From: Clostridiaceae bacterium
GTDB lineage: Bacteria > Bacillota > Clostridia > Saccharofermentanales > Saccharofermentanaceae
Assembly: GCA_012729635.1 (NCBI GenBank)
Contig: JAAYCT010000012.1
Coordinates: 1 to 64,000, forward strand
Length of the DNA stretch: 64,000 nt
Direction of reading: 5' to 3'
Shown piece after piece: positions 54,047-61,769 of the stretch; position 1 is the stretch's first letter; every line of letters starts with the position of its first letter. Made by a program: the position numbers and the translations under genes. A model generated the notes under the pieces. That model was given only the letters and a program-made list of their open reading frames with translations. It was not told the DNA's origin and did not search any database.

Positions 54047-55021
54047 CTAGGATACCACATTTTCAGGGTTGTCGGAAAGAAATGCACGAAGATTCGAAAC
54101 GGCGGTGCGAATCAGACGCGCACGCGTCTCAAGAGGCGCCCAGGCGATGTGCGGCGTTATTATACAGTTTGGTGCGTAAAGTAAGGGGTTATCGGGTTTT
54201 GCCGGTTCGACGGAAAGAACGTCGACCGCAACTCCGGACAGTTTACCCGCGCAAAGAGCATCCGCGACTGCTTTTTCATCGATTAACGGGCCTCGCGCGG
54301 CGTTAATCAGGAAAGCGCCGTCTTTCATATCCCGGATGGCGTTTTCGTCAATCAGACGATAGGTTTGTTCGGTCAAGGGGCAGTGCAGGGAAAGAAAGTC
54401 GGAGCGTTTGAAAAGCTCTTCTTTGGAGACGGTTGAGGGAGCGGCAGGGTCGTCCTCCGGAAGAGACGTGCCTTCAGAGCCCGGCCTTCCGCATGCAAGA
54501 ACGGTCATCCCGAGCTCCCGGGCGACACGAGCAACCGTTTTTGCGATTCTGCCGTAGCCGTATAGCCCGAGTGTTTTCCCGGACAACTCAATCAACGGAC
54601 CGTCCCAGAAACAAAAATGCGGCGTCTGCATCCATTTCCCGTCGTGGACCAAACGGTCGTGATGTCCGACTCGATTGGATAATTCGAGTAATAGCGCAAT
54701 TGTTGCCTGCGCGGTTGCCATCGTTGCGTATTCCGGAATATTGGTCACCGTAATTCCCAAATCGGCAGCGGTCTGAACATCGATGACATTGTATCCCGTA
54801 GCCAGAACTCCGATGTACTTTATACCGGGAAAAGCGCAAAGCCGTTTCCGATCAAAAGTGACCTTGCTCGTTAAAACGATTTCGGCGTCTCCGATTCGCT
54901 CGTCGGCCATTGATTCCGGGGTTTGGTCATATACCGTAAGGCGGCCGAACTCCTCCAGGGCAGACCATGAAAGGTCGCCGGGGTTCATTGTATATCCGTC
55001 CAGAACAACTATTTTTTTCAT
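54047..55021 (-). CDS. D-isomer 2-hydroxyacid dehydrogenase (hydroxypyruvate reductase-like)
   Basis: This is a 324-residue NAD-dependent enzyme. The nucleotide fold is GLYGYGRIAKTVA; the catalytic Arg is in NAARGPLIDE, and the Glu/His pair is near ITPHIAWAPLETRARL. TGYNVIDVQTAADLGITVTN matches glycerate/hydroxypyruvate reductases rather than lactate dehydrogenases. The ATG overlaps the stop of the upstream Nfn-like gene (ATGA), so they are translationally coupled. That pairing suggests the oxidoreductase supplies or uses the same nicotinamide pool. Confidence 0.88.
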   Translation of the reverse strand: MKKIVVLDGYTMNPGDLSWSALEEFGRLTVYDQTPESMADERIGDAEIVLTSKVTFDRKRLCAFPGIKYIGVLATGYNVIDVQTAADLGITVTNIPEYATMATAQATIALLLELSNRVGHHDRLVHDGKWMQTPHFCFWDGPLIELSGKTLGLYGYGRIAKTVARVARELGMTVLACGRPGSEGTSLPEDDPAAPSTVSKEELFKRSDFLSLHCPLTEQTYRLIDENAIRDMKDGAFLINAARGPLIDEKAVADALCAGKLSGVAVDVLSVEPAKPDNPLLYAPNCIITPHIAWAPLETRARLIRTAVSNLRAFLSDNPENVVS

Positions 55022-57243
55022 AAGCCCCGAATGTATTCGTCGATGGATACAGCCGCTGTTTTTCCGGCACCCATCGCCATAATTACGGTCGCCGCGCCGG
55101 TCGCCGCGTCTCCTCCGGCGAAAACACCCGGCCGTGACGTCGCCATGCGTTGGTCGGTTACGATCGTTCCCGAGCTTGCCACCTCAATTCCTGCGGTGTT
55201 CGCCCGAATCATGGGATTCGGAGAGGTGCCGATCGCGACAATTACCGTGTCGACCGGAATGCGGGATTCGGAGCCGATTTTAACGATCGGGCGTCTGCGT
55301 CCGGAGGCGTCCGGCTCTCCGAGCTCCATCTCTACGACCTCCATCTCGCATACCTCGCCATGCTCGTCCCCCAATATCCGTGTCGGAGCACACAGGTTTT
55401 TAAATACGATGCCTTCTTCCTTGGCGTGGTGGACCTCTTCGGATCGTGCGGGCATCTCCGCATCCGAACGCCGGTAGACGATATATACCGTCTCGGCACC
55501 GAGACGTTTTGCGGTGCGTGCCGCATCCATGGCGACATTTCCCCCGCCGATGACGGCAACCGTTCGACCTCGGGATATCGGTGTGTCGTACCGATCGTCA
55601 TAGGCCTTCATCAGGTTTGCGCGTGTCAGAAACTCGTTTGCGGAGCATACACCGTTCAGGGACTCGCCCTCTATGTTCATAAAGGACGGTAACCCCGCTC
55701 CCGAAGCGATATAAACCGCTTTGTATCCCTGTTCAAACAGATCATCGACGGAAAGGGTTTTTCCGATGACCGTATTATGCAAGATTTGGACGCCACGCGC
55801 CTTAAGAACTTCGATTTCTTTGTCCACGATGGATTTGGGCAGACGAAACTCCGGAATTCCGTAAGTGAGAACACCGCCGGCCTTGTGAAATGCCTCGAAA
55901 ATCGTCACGTCGTAGCCCAGTAGCGCAAGATCTCCGGCGCAGGCCAGTCCCGAAGGCCCCGAACCGATAATAGCGACCTTGTGGCCGTTGGAAGCGCCCG
56001 GCATCGGAAGTGCTTTCTGATGGGCGAAATGGTAGTCCGCCACGAATCGCTCCAGTTGCCCGATTGCGACCGGTTCACCTTTGCTCTTGCGCACGCAGAC
56101 CGCCTCGCACTGGGTTTCCTGAGGACAAACACGACCGCAAACAGCCGGGAGACAATTGGTTTCCAATATGATCCGGTACGCTTCCTCAAATTGCCCGGCC
56201 ACCACTTTCCGGATGAATTCAGGAATTTGAACATGAACCGGACACCCGTCAACGCAGGGCTTATATTTGCAGTTGAGGCATCGCTTGGCTTCCTCGATTG
56301 CCATTTCGGGCGTGTAGCCCAGGGTGACCTCATCGAAATTAGCAATGCGCTTCTCGGGTTTTTGCTCCGGTACGGGCACCTTTTTCGGGGACATATTCGG
56401 TTTCCGGTTCTGATCCAGACCGATTCGGCAGGTGTGATCGGAATCCGACTCTTCCTGATTGCGAAAAAAGGCTTTCCTTCGAATCAGTTCATCAAAATCA
56501 ACGAGATGTCCGTCGAAGTCGGGACCGTCCACACAGGCGAACTTTACCTTGCCGTCAACGGTGACGCGGCATCCGCCGCACATTCCCGTACCGTCGATCA
56601 TAATCGGGTCCAGGCTGACGATGGTATGGATACCGTGCTCTCGGGTCAGCTCGCAAACTTTTTTCATCATGATCAACGGACCGATGGTTACCACCAAATC
56701 ATAATTTGCGCCTTCTTCGATACGCTTACGAAGAATATCGGTGACATAGCCCTTTTGCCCGTAAGAACCGTCATCCGTCGAAACGATCAGACGATCGGAA
56801 GCCGTGGCCATCTCGTCTTCGAGGAAAACAAAATCCTTCGATCGAAAACCCGCAATCATTTCCACATGCGTTTTCTTTTCGTGTAAGGCTTTTGCGGAAG
56901 GATAGGCAATCGCGCATCCGACCCCGCCTCCGATAACACAAGCTCTTTGATATCCGTCCAATTCGGTCGGCTTACCGAGCGGGCCGACGAAATCAAGGAT
57001 CGAATCCCCCTCGTTTTTTTCCGCGAGCAGCTTGGTGGATCGACCGACCGCCTGGAAAATAATGGTAACGGTACCTTTTTCGCGATTATAATCCGCAATG
57101 GTTAGAGGTACTCTTTCCCCGAACTCGTCAACACGAAAAATGATGAACTGACCGGCCTGTGCCTTTTTTGCAATAAGAGGGGCCTTTATTTCCATCATGG
57201 TAATCAGGTTATTGAGTCGTCTTTTCGATATGATTTTGTACAT
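55018..57243 (-). CDS. Fused NfnAB-like flavoprotein (PyrK-like part plus glutamate-synthase-small-subunit-like part)
   Basis: This is a 741-residue single chain. Residues 1 to about 270: a PyrK/NfnA-like FAD and NAD binding unit (QFIIFRVDEFGERVPLTIADY) with a [2Fe-2S] Cys cluster in DGTGMCGGCRVTV and FACVDGPDFDG. Residues about 300-741: an NfnB/GltD-like unit with [4Fe-4S] motifs (CLNCKYKPCVDGCP, CGRVCPQETQCEAVC), FAD fold AIIGSGPSGLACAGDLA, NADPH fold VAVIGGGNVAMDAARTA and a final AGGDAATGAATVI. In Nfn the halves are separate subunits that bifurcate electrons between NADH, NADPH and ferredoxin. The fusion is known in Clostridia; bifurcation is inference. Confidence 0.88.
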   Translation of the reverse strand: MYKIISKRRLNNLITMMEIKAPLIAKKAQAGQFIIFRVDEFGERVPLTIADYNREKGTVTIIFQAVGRSTKLLAEKNEGDSILDFVGPLGKPTELDGYQRACVIGGGVGCAIAYPSAKALHEKKTHVEMIAGFRSKDFVFLEDEMATASDRLIVSTDDGSYGQKGYVTDILRKRIEEGANYDLVVTIGPLIMMKKVCELTREHGIHTIVSLDPIMIDGTGMCGGCRVTVDGKVKFACVDGPDFDGHLVDFDELIRRKAFFRNQEESDSDHTCRIGLDQNRKPNMSPKKVPVPEQKPEKRIANFDEVTLGYTPEMAIEEAKRCLNCKYKPCVDGCPVHVQIPEFIRKVVAGQFEEAYRIILETNCLPAVCGRVCPQETQCEAVCVRKSKGEPVAIGQLERFVADYHFAHQKALPMPGASNGHKVAIIGSGPSGLACAGDLALLGYDVTIFEAFHKAGGVLTYGIPEFRLPKSIVDKEIEVLKARGVQILHNTVIGKTLSVDDLFEQGYKAVYIASGAGLPSFMNIEGESLNGVCSANEFLTRANLMKAYDDRYDTPISRGRTVAVIGGGNVAMDAARTAKRLGAETVYIVYRRSDAEMPARSEEVHHAKEEGIVFKNLCAPTRILGDEHGEVCEMEVVEMELGEPDASGRRRPIVKIGSESRIPVDTVIVAIGTSPNPMIRANTAGIEVASSGTIVTDQRMATSRPGVFAGGDAATGAATVIMAMGAGKTAAVSIDEYIRGL

Positions 57244-57262
57244 AATAATTCCTTCCGTCTGC

Positions 57263-57290
57263 GAGTTTCGGTTTGATCGCCCCGAAACTC
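57263..57290 (-). other. Perfect inverted repeat in the 5' leader of the Nfn-like operon
   Basis: GAGTTTCGG (57263-57271) is an exact inverted match to CCGAAACTC (57282-57290), 10 bases apart. It lies between the predicted start of transcription and the ribosome site. It has no T run. It may be a regulatory RNA stem or a repressor operator. Confidence 0.55.
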
Positions 57291-57302
57291 TTGTTGGGGA
57301 GA

Positions 57303-57332
57303 ATTATATCACCTTTTTCAAATTCTCTACAA
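57303..57332 (-). promoter_or_regulatory. Promoter of the Nfn-like operon
   Basis: On the minus strand TTGTAG (57332-57327) and TATAAT (57308-57303) are 18 bases apart. The transcript would begin near 57296 and carry the inverted repeat at 57263-57290 in its leader. Confidence 0.6.
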
Positions 57333-57548
57333 CAAGAAGAAGGAAGCTTGTTTTTCACCCGAAGGAGAGGATGAAATAAACGCCGAAGTATTGAGTGTGG
57401 TCCCGATATCGCGATCTGTAAACGAACGGTAAACGGACTGTAAAGCTTTGACCATCAAAATCTTGACAAATGAGTAGAAATGAAAAGGAATGTCGGATAT
57501 AATCGACGTTGATAAGTTCAATTTTGGGGAGAGCGACGAGCAATCGTC
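57333..57548 (+). other. Intergenic region before the GGDEF-EAL gene
   Basis: The 216 bases hold TTGACA (57463-57468) and TATAAT (57498-57503), too far apart (29 bases) to form one promoter, so the -10 may use a poor -35. A small hairpin CGACGA-gcaa-TCGTCG lies near 57532-57547. No c-di-GMP riboswitch motif is visible. Confidence 0.4.
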
Positions 57549-59186
57549 GTGTCGGGTGGTGAAGTGAGCAGAATTTATGATCATAACAAAACGATTCGCC
57601 TCCCTCTTTATTTTCTCTTTTCCTTCGTCCCTTCATCCACCCGGTCCTTTTTGTTTCCGACTCGATTAACCGGTTATGCGTTCGCATCACCGATCGGTAT
57701 TGTTTCGGAAAAGACCGTTCAGAGTATTCTGATTCTCTCTCTTTTTGTAATGACGATTATTTCCGGTGTCCTTATATTTAAGTTTATCGCCGAAAACAAA
57801 CGACTTAAAAAAACACAGAATGACTTGTTAAAAAGTCAGGAAGACCTTTTTGAATCGGCCTATCGGGACACATTAACGGGTCTTCCGAATCGTGCGCATT
57901 TCTATCACAATCTTTCGGAAATTTCGGAGAAAACAAGAGAAGAGAAGTCCGGGAAAAACGAGACGTTTGTCCGCGAAATCGCGATAGTTTATGCTGATTT
58001 GGATGATTTTAAACTGATTAACGAGTCCAGAGGGCATCAGACCGGCGACATGTTACTGAAAATGATTGCCGACGAGCTTCAGAAAATATGTCTGGAGTAT
58101 CCCGATGTTTACGTGGCAAGAATCGGAGGGGATGAGTTCATCGCGATGATCAAAAATCCCGCCAGTAGAAAAATTACCGAATCGATTACGGCGTCTATTC
58201 AGGGAATTTTTGAGAGAAAGTATTGTGTAGGTGACTGCAATGTCTATCCGACGGCTTCCATCGGAATTGCCCGGTTTCCTCAGGATGCGGAAAATGTCTT
58301 TGATCTGGTTACCCATGCCGATCTGGCTCTTTTCGAGGCGAAAAAGGACGGGAAAAACCGTTTCCTTTTTTATAACCCGTCCATGAACGAGATGATGAGA
58401 CAGGTGACGCACATCCGTAATCGAGTCCCGGAGGCCCTTCAGGGTGATCAATTGTACCTGCTTTATCAGCCGCAAATCGATTTTTCGAAACACAAGCTGA
58501 TCGGCTATGAGGCCTTGCTTCGCTGGATGGACCCGGAGGAGGGGATGCTCATGCCGTCCCATTTCATTCCGATCCTCGAAAAAACGGGACAGATTCTTTC
58601 CATCGGCAAGTGGGTGCTCGAAAAAGCATGCATTTTCGCCCGGAAGGTAAACGAAAAAAGCGAGGATGATATTATCGTTTCCGTGAACATCTCGGGAGTC
58701 CAACTGATCCAGAAGGATTTTTTCGATTCCGTCGTCGAAATCGTCGGAAAAACGAATGTCCGGCCGTCTCTGATCGGCCTTGAACTAACCGAAACAGCTT
58801 TGATTACCTCACTCAAACAGAACGCGAACGTCCTTTCCCGTCTTCAGCAAATGGGCTTTCATGTGTATCTGGATGACTTCGGCACCGGTTATTCATCGAT
58901 TCATTATCTTCGCGAACTACCCATTGAGACCGTGAAAATCGACCAGACCTTTGTCAGTGCGGTCGGGGCTTCCGAGGATGATGATGACCTTTTGCGACTG
59001 ATCATTCATATTGCGCATCTGATGAAAATGAACGTTATGGCCGAGGGTGTCGAGACCATAGAGCAACTCAATTTTCTGGAAGAAAACCATTGCGACACCT
59101 GTCAGGGCTTTCTTTTCAGCATGCCGATCACCGAGGAAGAAGTCTTCAGCGGGAATGTTGTCCCGGATTTCAAGTACAGAAGATAA
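57549..59186 (+). CDS. Membrane GGDEF-EAL protein (cyclic di-GMP synthesis and breakdown)
   Basis: This protein is up to 545 residues; the start is uncertain (GTG 57549 or GTG 57564). One or two N-terminal helices are present (clear one at about 57-78). The GGDEF domain (about 100-275) has LTGLPNR, YADLDDFKLIN and an intact GGDEF; no RxxD inhibitory site is seen five residues upstream. The EAL domain (about 290-535) has YEALLRW, VNISGVQL, ELTET, LDDFGTGYSS, KIDQTFV and AEGVET, all key residues present. Both activities look possible; which dominates is unknown. The N-terminus has no recognised sensor domain. It stands alone. Confidence 0.9.
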   Translation: MSGGEVSRIYDHNKTIRLPLYFLFSFVPSSTRSFLFPTRLTGYAFASPIGIVSEKTVQSILILSLFVMTIISGVLIFKFIAENKRLKKTQNDLLKSQEDLFESAYRDTLTGLPNRAHFYHNLSEISEKTREEKSGKNETFVREIAIVYADLDDFKLINESRGHQTGDMLLKMIADELQKICLEYPDVYVARIGGDEFIAMIKNPASRKITESITASIQGIFERKYCVGDCNVYPTASIGIARFPQDAENVFDLVTHADLALFEAKKDGKNRFLFYNPSMNEMMRQVTHIRNRVPEALQGDQLYLLYQPQIDFSKHKLIGYEALLRWMDPEEGMLMPSHFIPILEKTGQILSIGKWVLEKACIFARKVNEKSEDDIIVSVNISGVQLIQKDFFDSVVEIVGKTNVRPSLIGLELTETALITSLKQNANVLSRLQQMGFHVYLDDFGTGYSSIHYLRELPIETVKIDQTFVSAVGASEDDDDLLRLIIHIAHLMKMNVMAEGVETIEQLNFLEENHCDTCQGFLFSMPITEEEVFSGNVVPDFKYRR

Positions 59187-59210
59187 AGGAATGAGTCAGG
59201 TGCTGCCGGG

Positions 59211-59238
59211 CGCCCTCGCGAGAGGACGTCTTTTTTAT
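59211..59238 (+). terminator. Terminator after the GGDEF-EAL gene
   Basis: CGCCCTC (59211-59217) and GAGGACG (59222-59228) form a stem with one mismatch on a GCGA loop, followed closely by a run of six T (59231-59236). Confidence 0.65.
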
Positions 59239-59351
59239 GTTTCTTGACCCGCTAAAAATCAAACACCTTAAATTTGCTCAACCTTGTTTACATTTACTCG
59301 AGGTTTCGGGACGTATAATGGACAGAGAACCATAGAAAGGAAATATTACGC

Positions 59352-61736
59352 ATGAAAAAATTCCTCGGTCGCATTCTGGCTCTTCTGATTACTTCCTCCA
59401 TGCTCCTGACCGTTGCAGCCTGTACGAAGGATCAACAACCGACCGCATCCGGGGGCGATTCGATCGGCGGCGATGCGACGGCATCTCCTTCTTCCGTGAC
59501 GGGAGAAACGGAGCCGCCGTACTATTCGGCAAAGGAAATCGAGATCTTTTCCGCGGAGAAAGACGGCGATTGGATCACTCCCGAAGTGATCCCGATGGGG
59601 GATCGGATCGGACTTCTGCTTTCCGTCGAGCGATACGTATATTCGGATGACCCCAATCGTTCGGGGTTGTCGCGGAAGAGCGTACTGTATACTTTCGATT
59701 TGGAGGGCAATCAACTCGCTGAAGCCGATCTTTCCGCATTCTCCGGGGAGTATTCTTCTGTCGGATCCTTTCAGTCCGACGGGGAGGGCAATATTCGGGC
59801 TCTTCTCCGAACGACGGATGAAGATTACTATGAAACCTATGAAAGCACCCTCGAGATGATCACGCTGGATCCCTCCGGCAAGGAAGTGAAGCCGCGCGTC
59901 GATCTCGGTACGGGCACGACCCCGATGTCCGACGCCGTTATTGACGATCAAGGCAGGATCTATATCCTCGAAGGTATCGTTTCAATGAGCATTCGGATCA
60001 TCAATGCCGACGGAACTCCGCTTTGTACGATCCCCGTTGATTCGCCGCAGGGGTGGTTCAAGAAAATCGGAAAAAACGTCTATTTCAAAACATATCAATC
60101 GACGCAGATCGGATCAGACTGGATCGATAAAGAGGTTTATTTTCCGATCGATCCGGACACCCAAAGTCTCGGCGAAGCGGTGGATCCGGTGCGTTTAATG
60201 AGCTCGATCGAAGGCGGATGTGAAATTCGCTCTCAGGATGTTTTCCTGCTCGACCCGGAGTCTGAGCAGATGGCGCGTTATCAAGCGTGGGAAACGACCT
60301 ATGACCCGGCGAAATACCAAATCAATTCATGGCTTCCGATCTCCGCAGAAAAGGTGGTGGGAATCGCCAAGTACAATGACATGTACCGGATGAGCCGGAA
60401 AACGACAGATACCTATTTCCTGATCATCCTGACCCGGGAAGCGAACAACCCGGATCTCAATAAGAAGGTCCTGGTTTTGGGGATGACGAGAGCATATTCA
60501 CCCGAGATCAAGTCGGCGGTATTTCGCTTCAACCGAAAAAGTGAAGAGTACCGGATCGAGATCCGCGATTATTCGAGCGGCGTGGTTTTTGACGGTATTG
60601 ATCCGAGGGATTGGTACGAACATGAAAAGTCAAGTGCCGCGGAGCTCTTGAGAGCGGATATCCTGCTCGGCGAGGGACCGGATATTCTCGTCCTTCAGGA
60701 GGACGCGTATCTGGCTCCCGAGATCCTCGAGCGGCAAGGGTATCTGGTCGACCTATATGCTTTGGCCGAAGGAGACCCGTCTTTTCGAAAAGAAGACTAC
60801 CGCACGAATATCCTCTCGCTTTTCGAGCGGGACGGAAAGATGTTTCGCTTTCCGCTCACGTTTGGTTTAAGCGGGCTCGTCGGACCGACGCGTCTTCTCG
60901 GCGACCGGAGCGGATGGACGATCGAGGAGTGCACCGGGGCATTGAGTTCCTTGCCCGACGGCGCCGTCGCCTTCCCCAATCTTGAGCGAAAGGATCTCCT
61001 GGCCGGATGTCTTCAAGCTTCCCTGTATTCTTTTGTGGATTACAAGGAGAAAACGGTCGATTTTGACAGCGACGAATTCCGGGCGATTCTTGCCTTTGCC
61101 GACCGGTTCGGATCGGATGAAGTGATATGGGAGGACGGAACCGAAGATGACATCATGTATGAACCGGAAGGGCTTATAAATTGGAGCGAATTGCTTCGCC
61201 AGGGCAATTTAGCGATCCAACCGGCCGGAGTCGGGAATGCGTTTTCAATATCGAACGAGGAAAGTATCCATATGTTCAATGAACCGGTTACTTTCGTCGG
61301 ATACCCCTCCGCGGATCGTTCGGGCATGAAGGTTCACGCCGGCACGAGCATCGCGATCTGCGAGAGTTGTCCGGACACGGCGGCCGCTTGGGAATTCGTC
61401 CGCATTTGTATCGGCGAGGAATTCCAATCGGAATTTTATCCCTATTCGGAAGAACCCATTCATCTGGGCGTGTCACAGGCTCGCATCGAACAGGCGATTT
61501 CGGCTCCGCTTGGAGCTATGGAGTCCATGTATACAATGGATGTTTTGACACAGCAAGACGCGGACTATTACATCCGACTGGTTGAATCGGCCTCCGTACT
61601 GGCCGGGCAGGATCAACCGATTATTGATATCGTTCAGGAGGAGGCGGCGGCCTACTTCGCGGGCGTAAAGACCGCGGAGGAGGTATCCCGGATCGTCCAG
61701 GACCGGGTGACGACATTCGTGAACGAGAGGGGCTGA
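59352..61736 (+). CDS. Lipoprotein, propeller-like part plus solute-binding-like part (copy 1)
   Basis: This is a 794-residue protein. The signal peptide ends in the lipobox TVAAC, so it is lipid-anchored outside. A Ser/Thr/Gly linker follows. Residues about 55-400 show repeated short blade-like strands (FDLEGNQLAEADLS, SDGEGNIRALLRT, DDQGRIYILEGI), suggesting a beta-propeller. Residues about 410-790 resemble a type-1 ABC solute-binding protein: AVFRFNRKSEEYRIEIRDY, GPDILVLQ, RQGYLVDLYAL, FRFPLTFGLSGLVGP and SCPDTAAAWEFVR. No ABC permease is adjacent. TATAAT is at 59314-59319; AGAAAGGA precedes ATG 59352. A paralogue follows 33 bases later. Confidence 0.8.
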   Translation: MKKFLGRILALLITSSMLLTVAACTKDQQPTASGGDSIGGDATASPSSVTGETEPPYYSAKEIEIFSAEKDGDWITPEVIPMGDRIGLLLSVERYVYSDDPNRSGLSRKSVLYTFDLEGNQLAEADLSAFSGEYSSVGSFQSDGEGNIRALLRTTDEDYYETYESTLEMITLDPSGKEVKPRVDLGTGTTPMSDAVIDDQGRIYILEGIVSMSIRIINADGTPLCTIPVDSPQGWFKKIGKNVYFKTYQSTQIGSDWIDKEVYFPIDPDTQSLGEAVDPVRLMSSIEGGCEIRSQDVFLLDPESEQMARYQAWETTYDPAKYQINSWLPISAEKVVGIAKYNDMYRMSRKTTDTYFLIILTREANNPDLNKKVLVLGMTRAYSPEIKSAVFRFNRKSEEYRIEIRDYSSGVVFDGIDPRDWYEHEKSSAAELLRADILLGEGPDILVLQEDAYLAPEILERQGYLVDLYALAEGDPSFRKEDYRTNILSLFERDGKMFRFPLTFGLSGLVGPTRLLGDRSGWTIEECTGALSSLPDGAVAFPNLERKDLLAGCLQASLYSFVDYKEKTVDFDSDEFRAILAFADRFGSDEVIWEDGTEDDIMYEPEGLINWSELLRQGNLAIQPAGVGNAFSISNEESIHMFNEPVTFVGYPSADRSGMKVHAGTSIAICESCPDTAAAWEFVRICIGEEFQSEFYPYSEEPIHLGVSQARIEQAISAPLGAMESMYTMDVLTQQDADYYIRLVESASVLAGQDQPIIDIVQEEAAAYFAGVKTAEEVSRIVQDRVTTFVNERG

Positions 61737-61769
61737 CCCGAATACACTTTCGAAAGTGAGAAAAGAATA

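Noticed and set aside
57333-57548. Cyclic di-GMP riboswitch before the GGDEF-EAL gene
   Set aside because: Neither the conserved GNRA tetraloop-receptor arrangement nor the GGGACGCAAAGCC-like segment is present.
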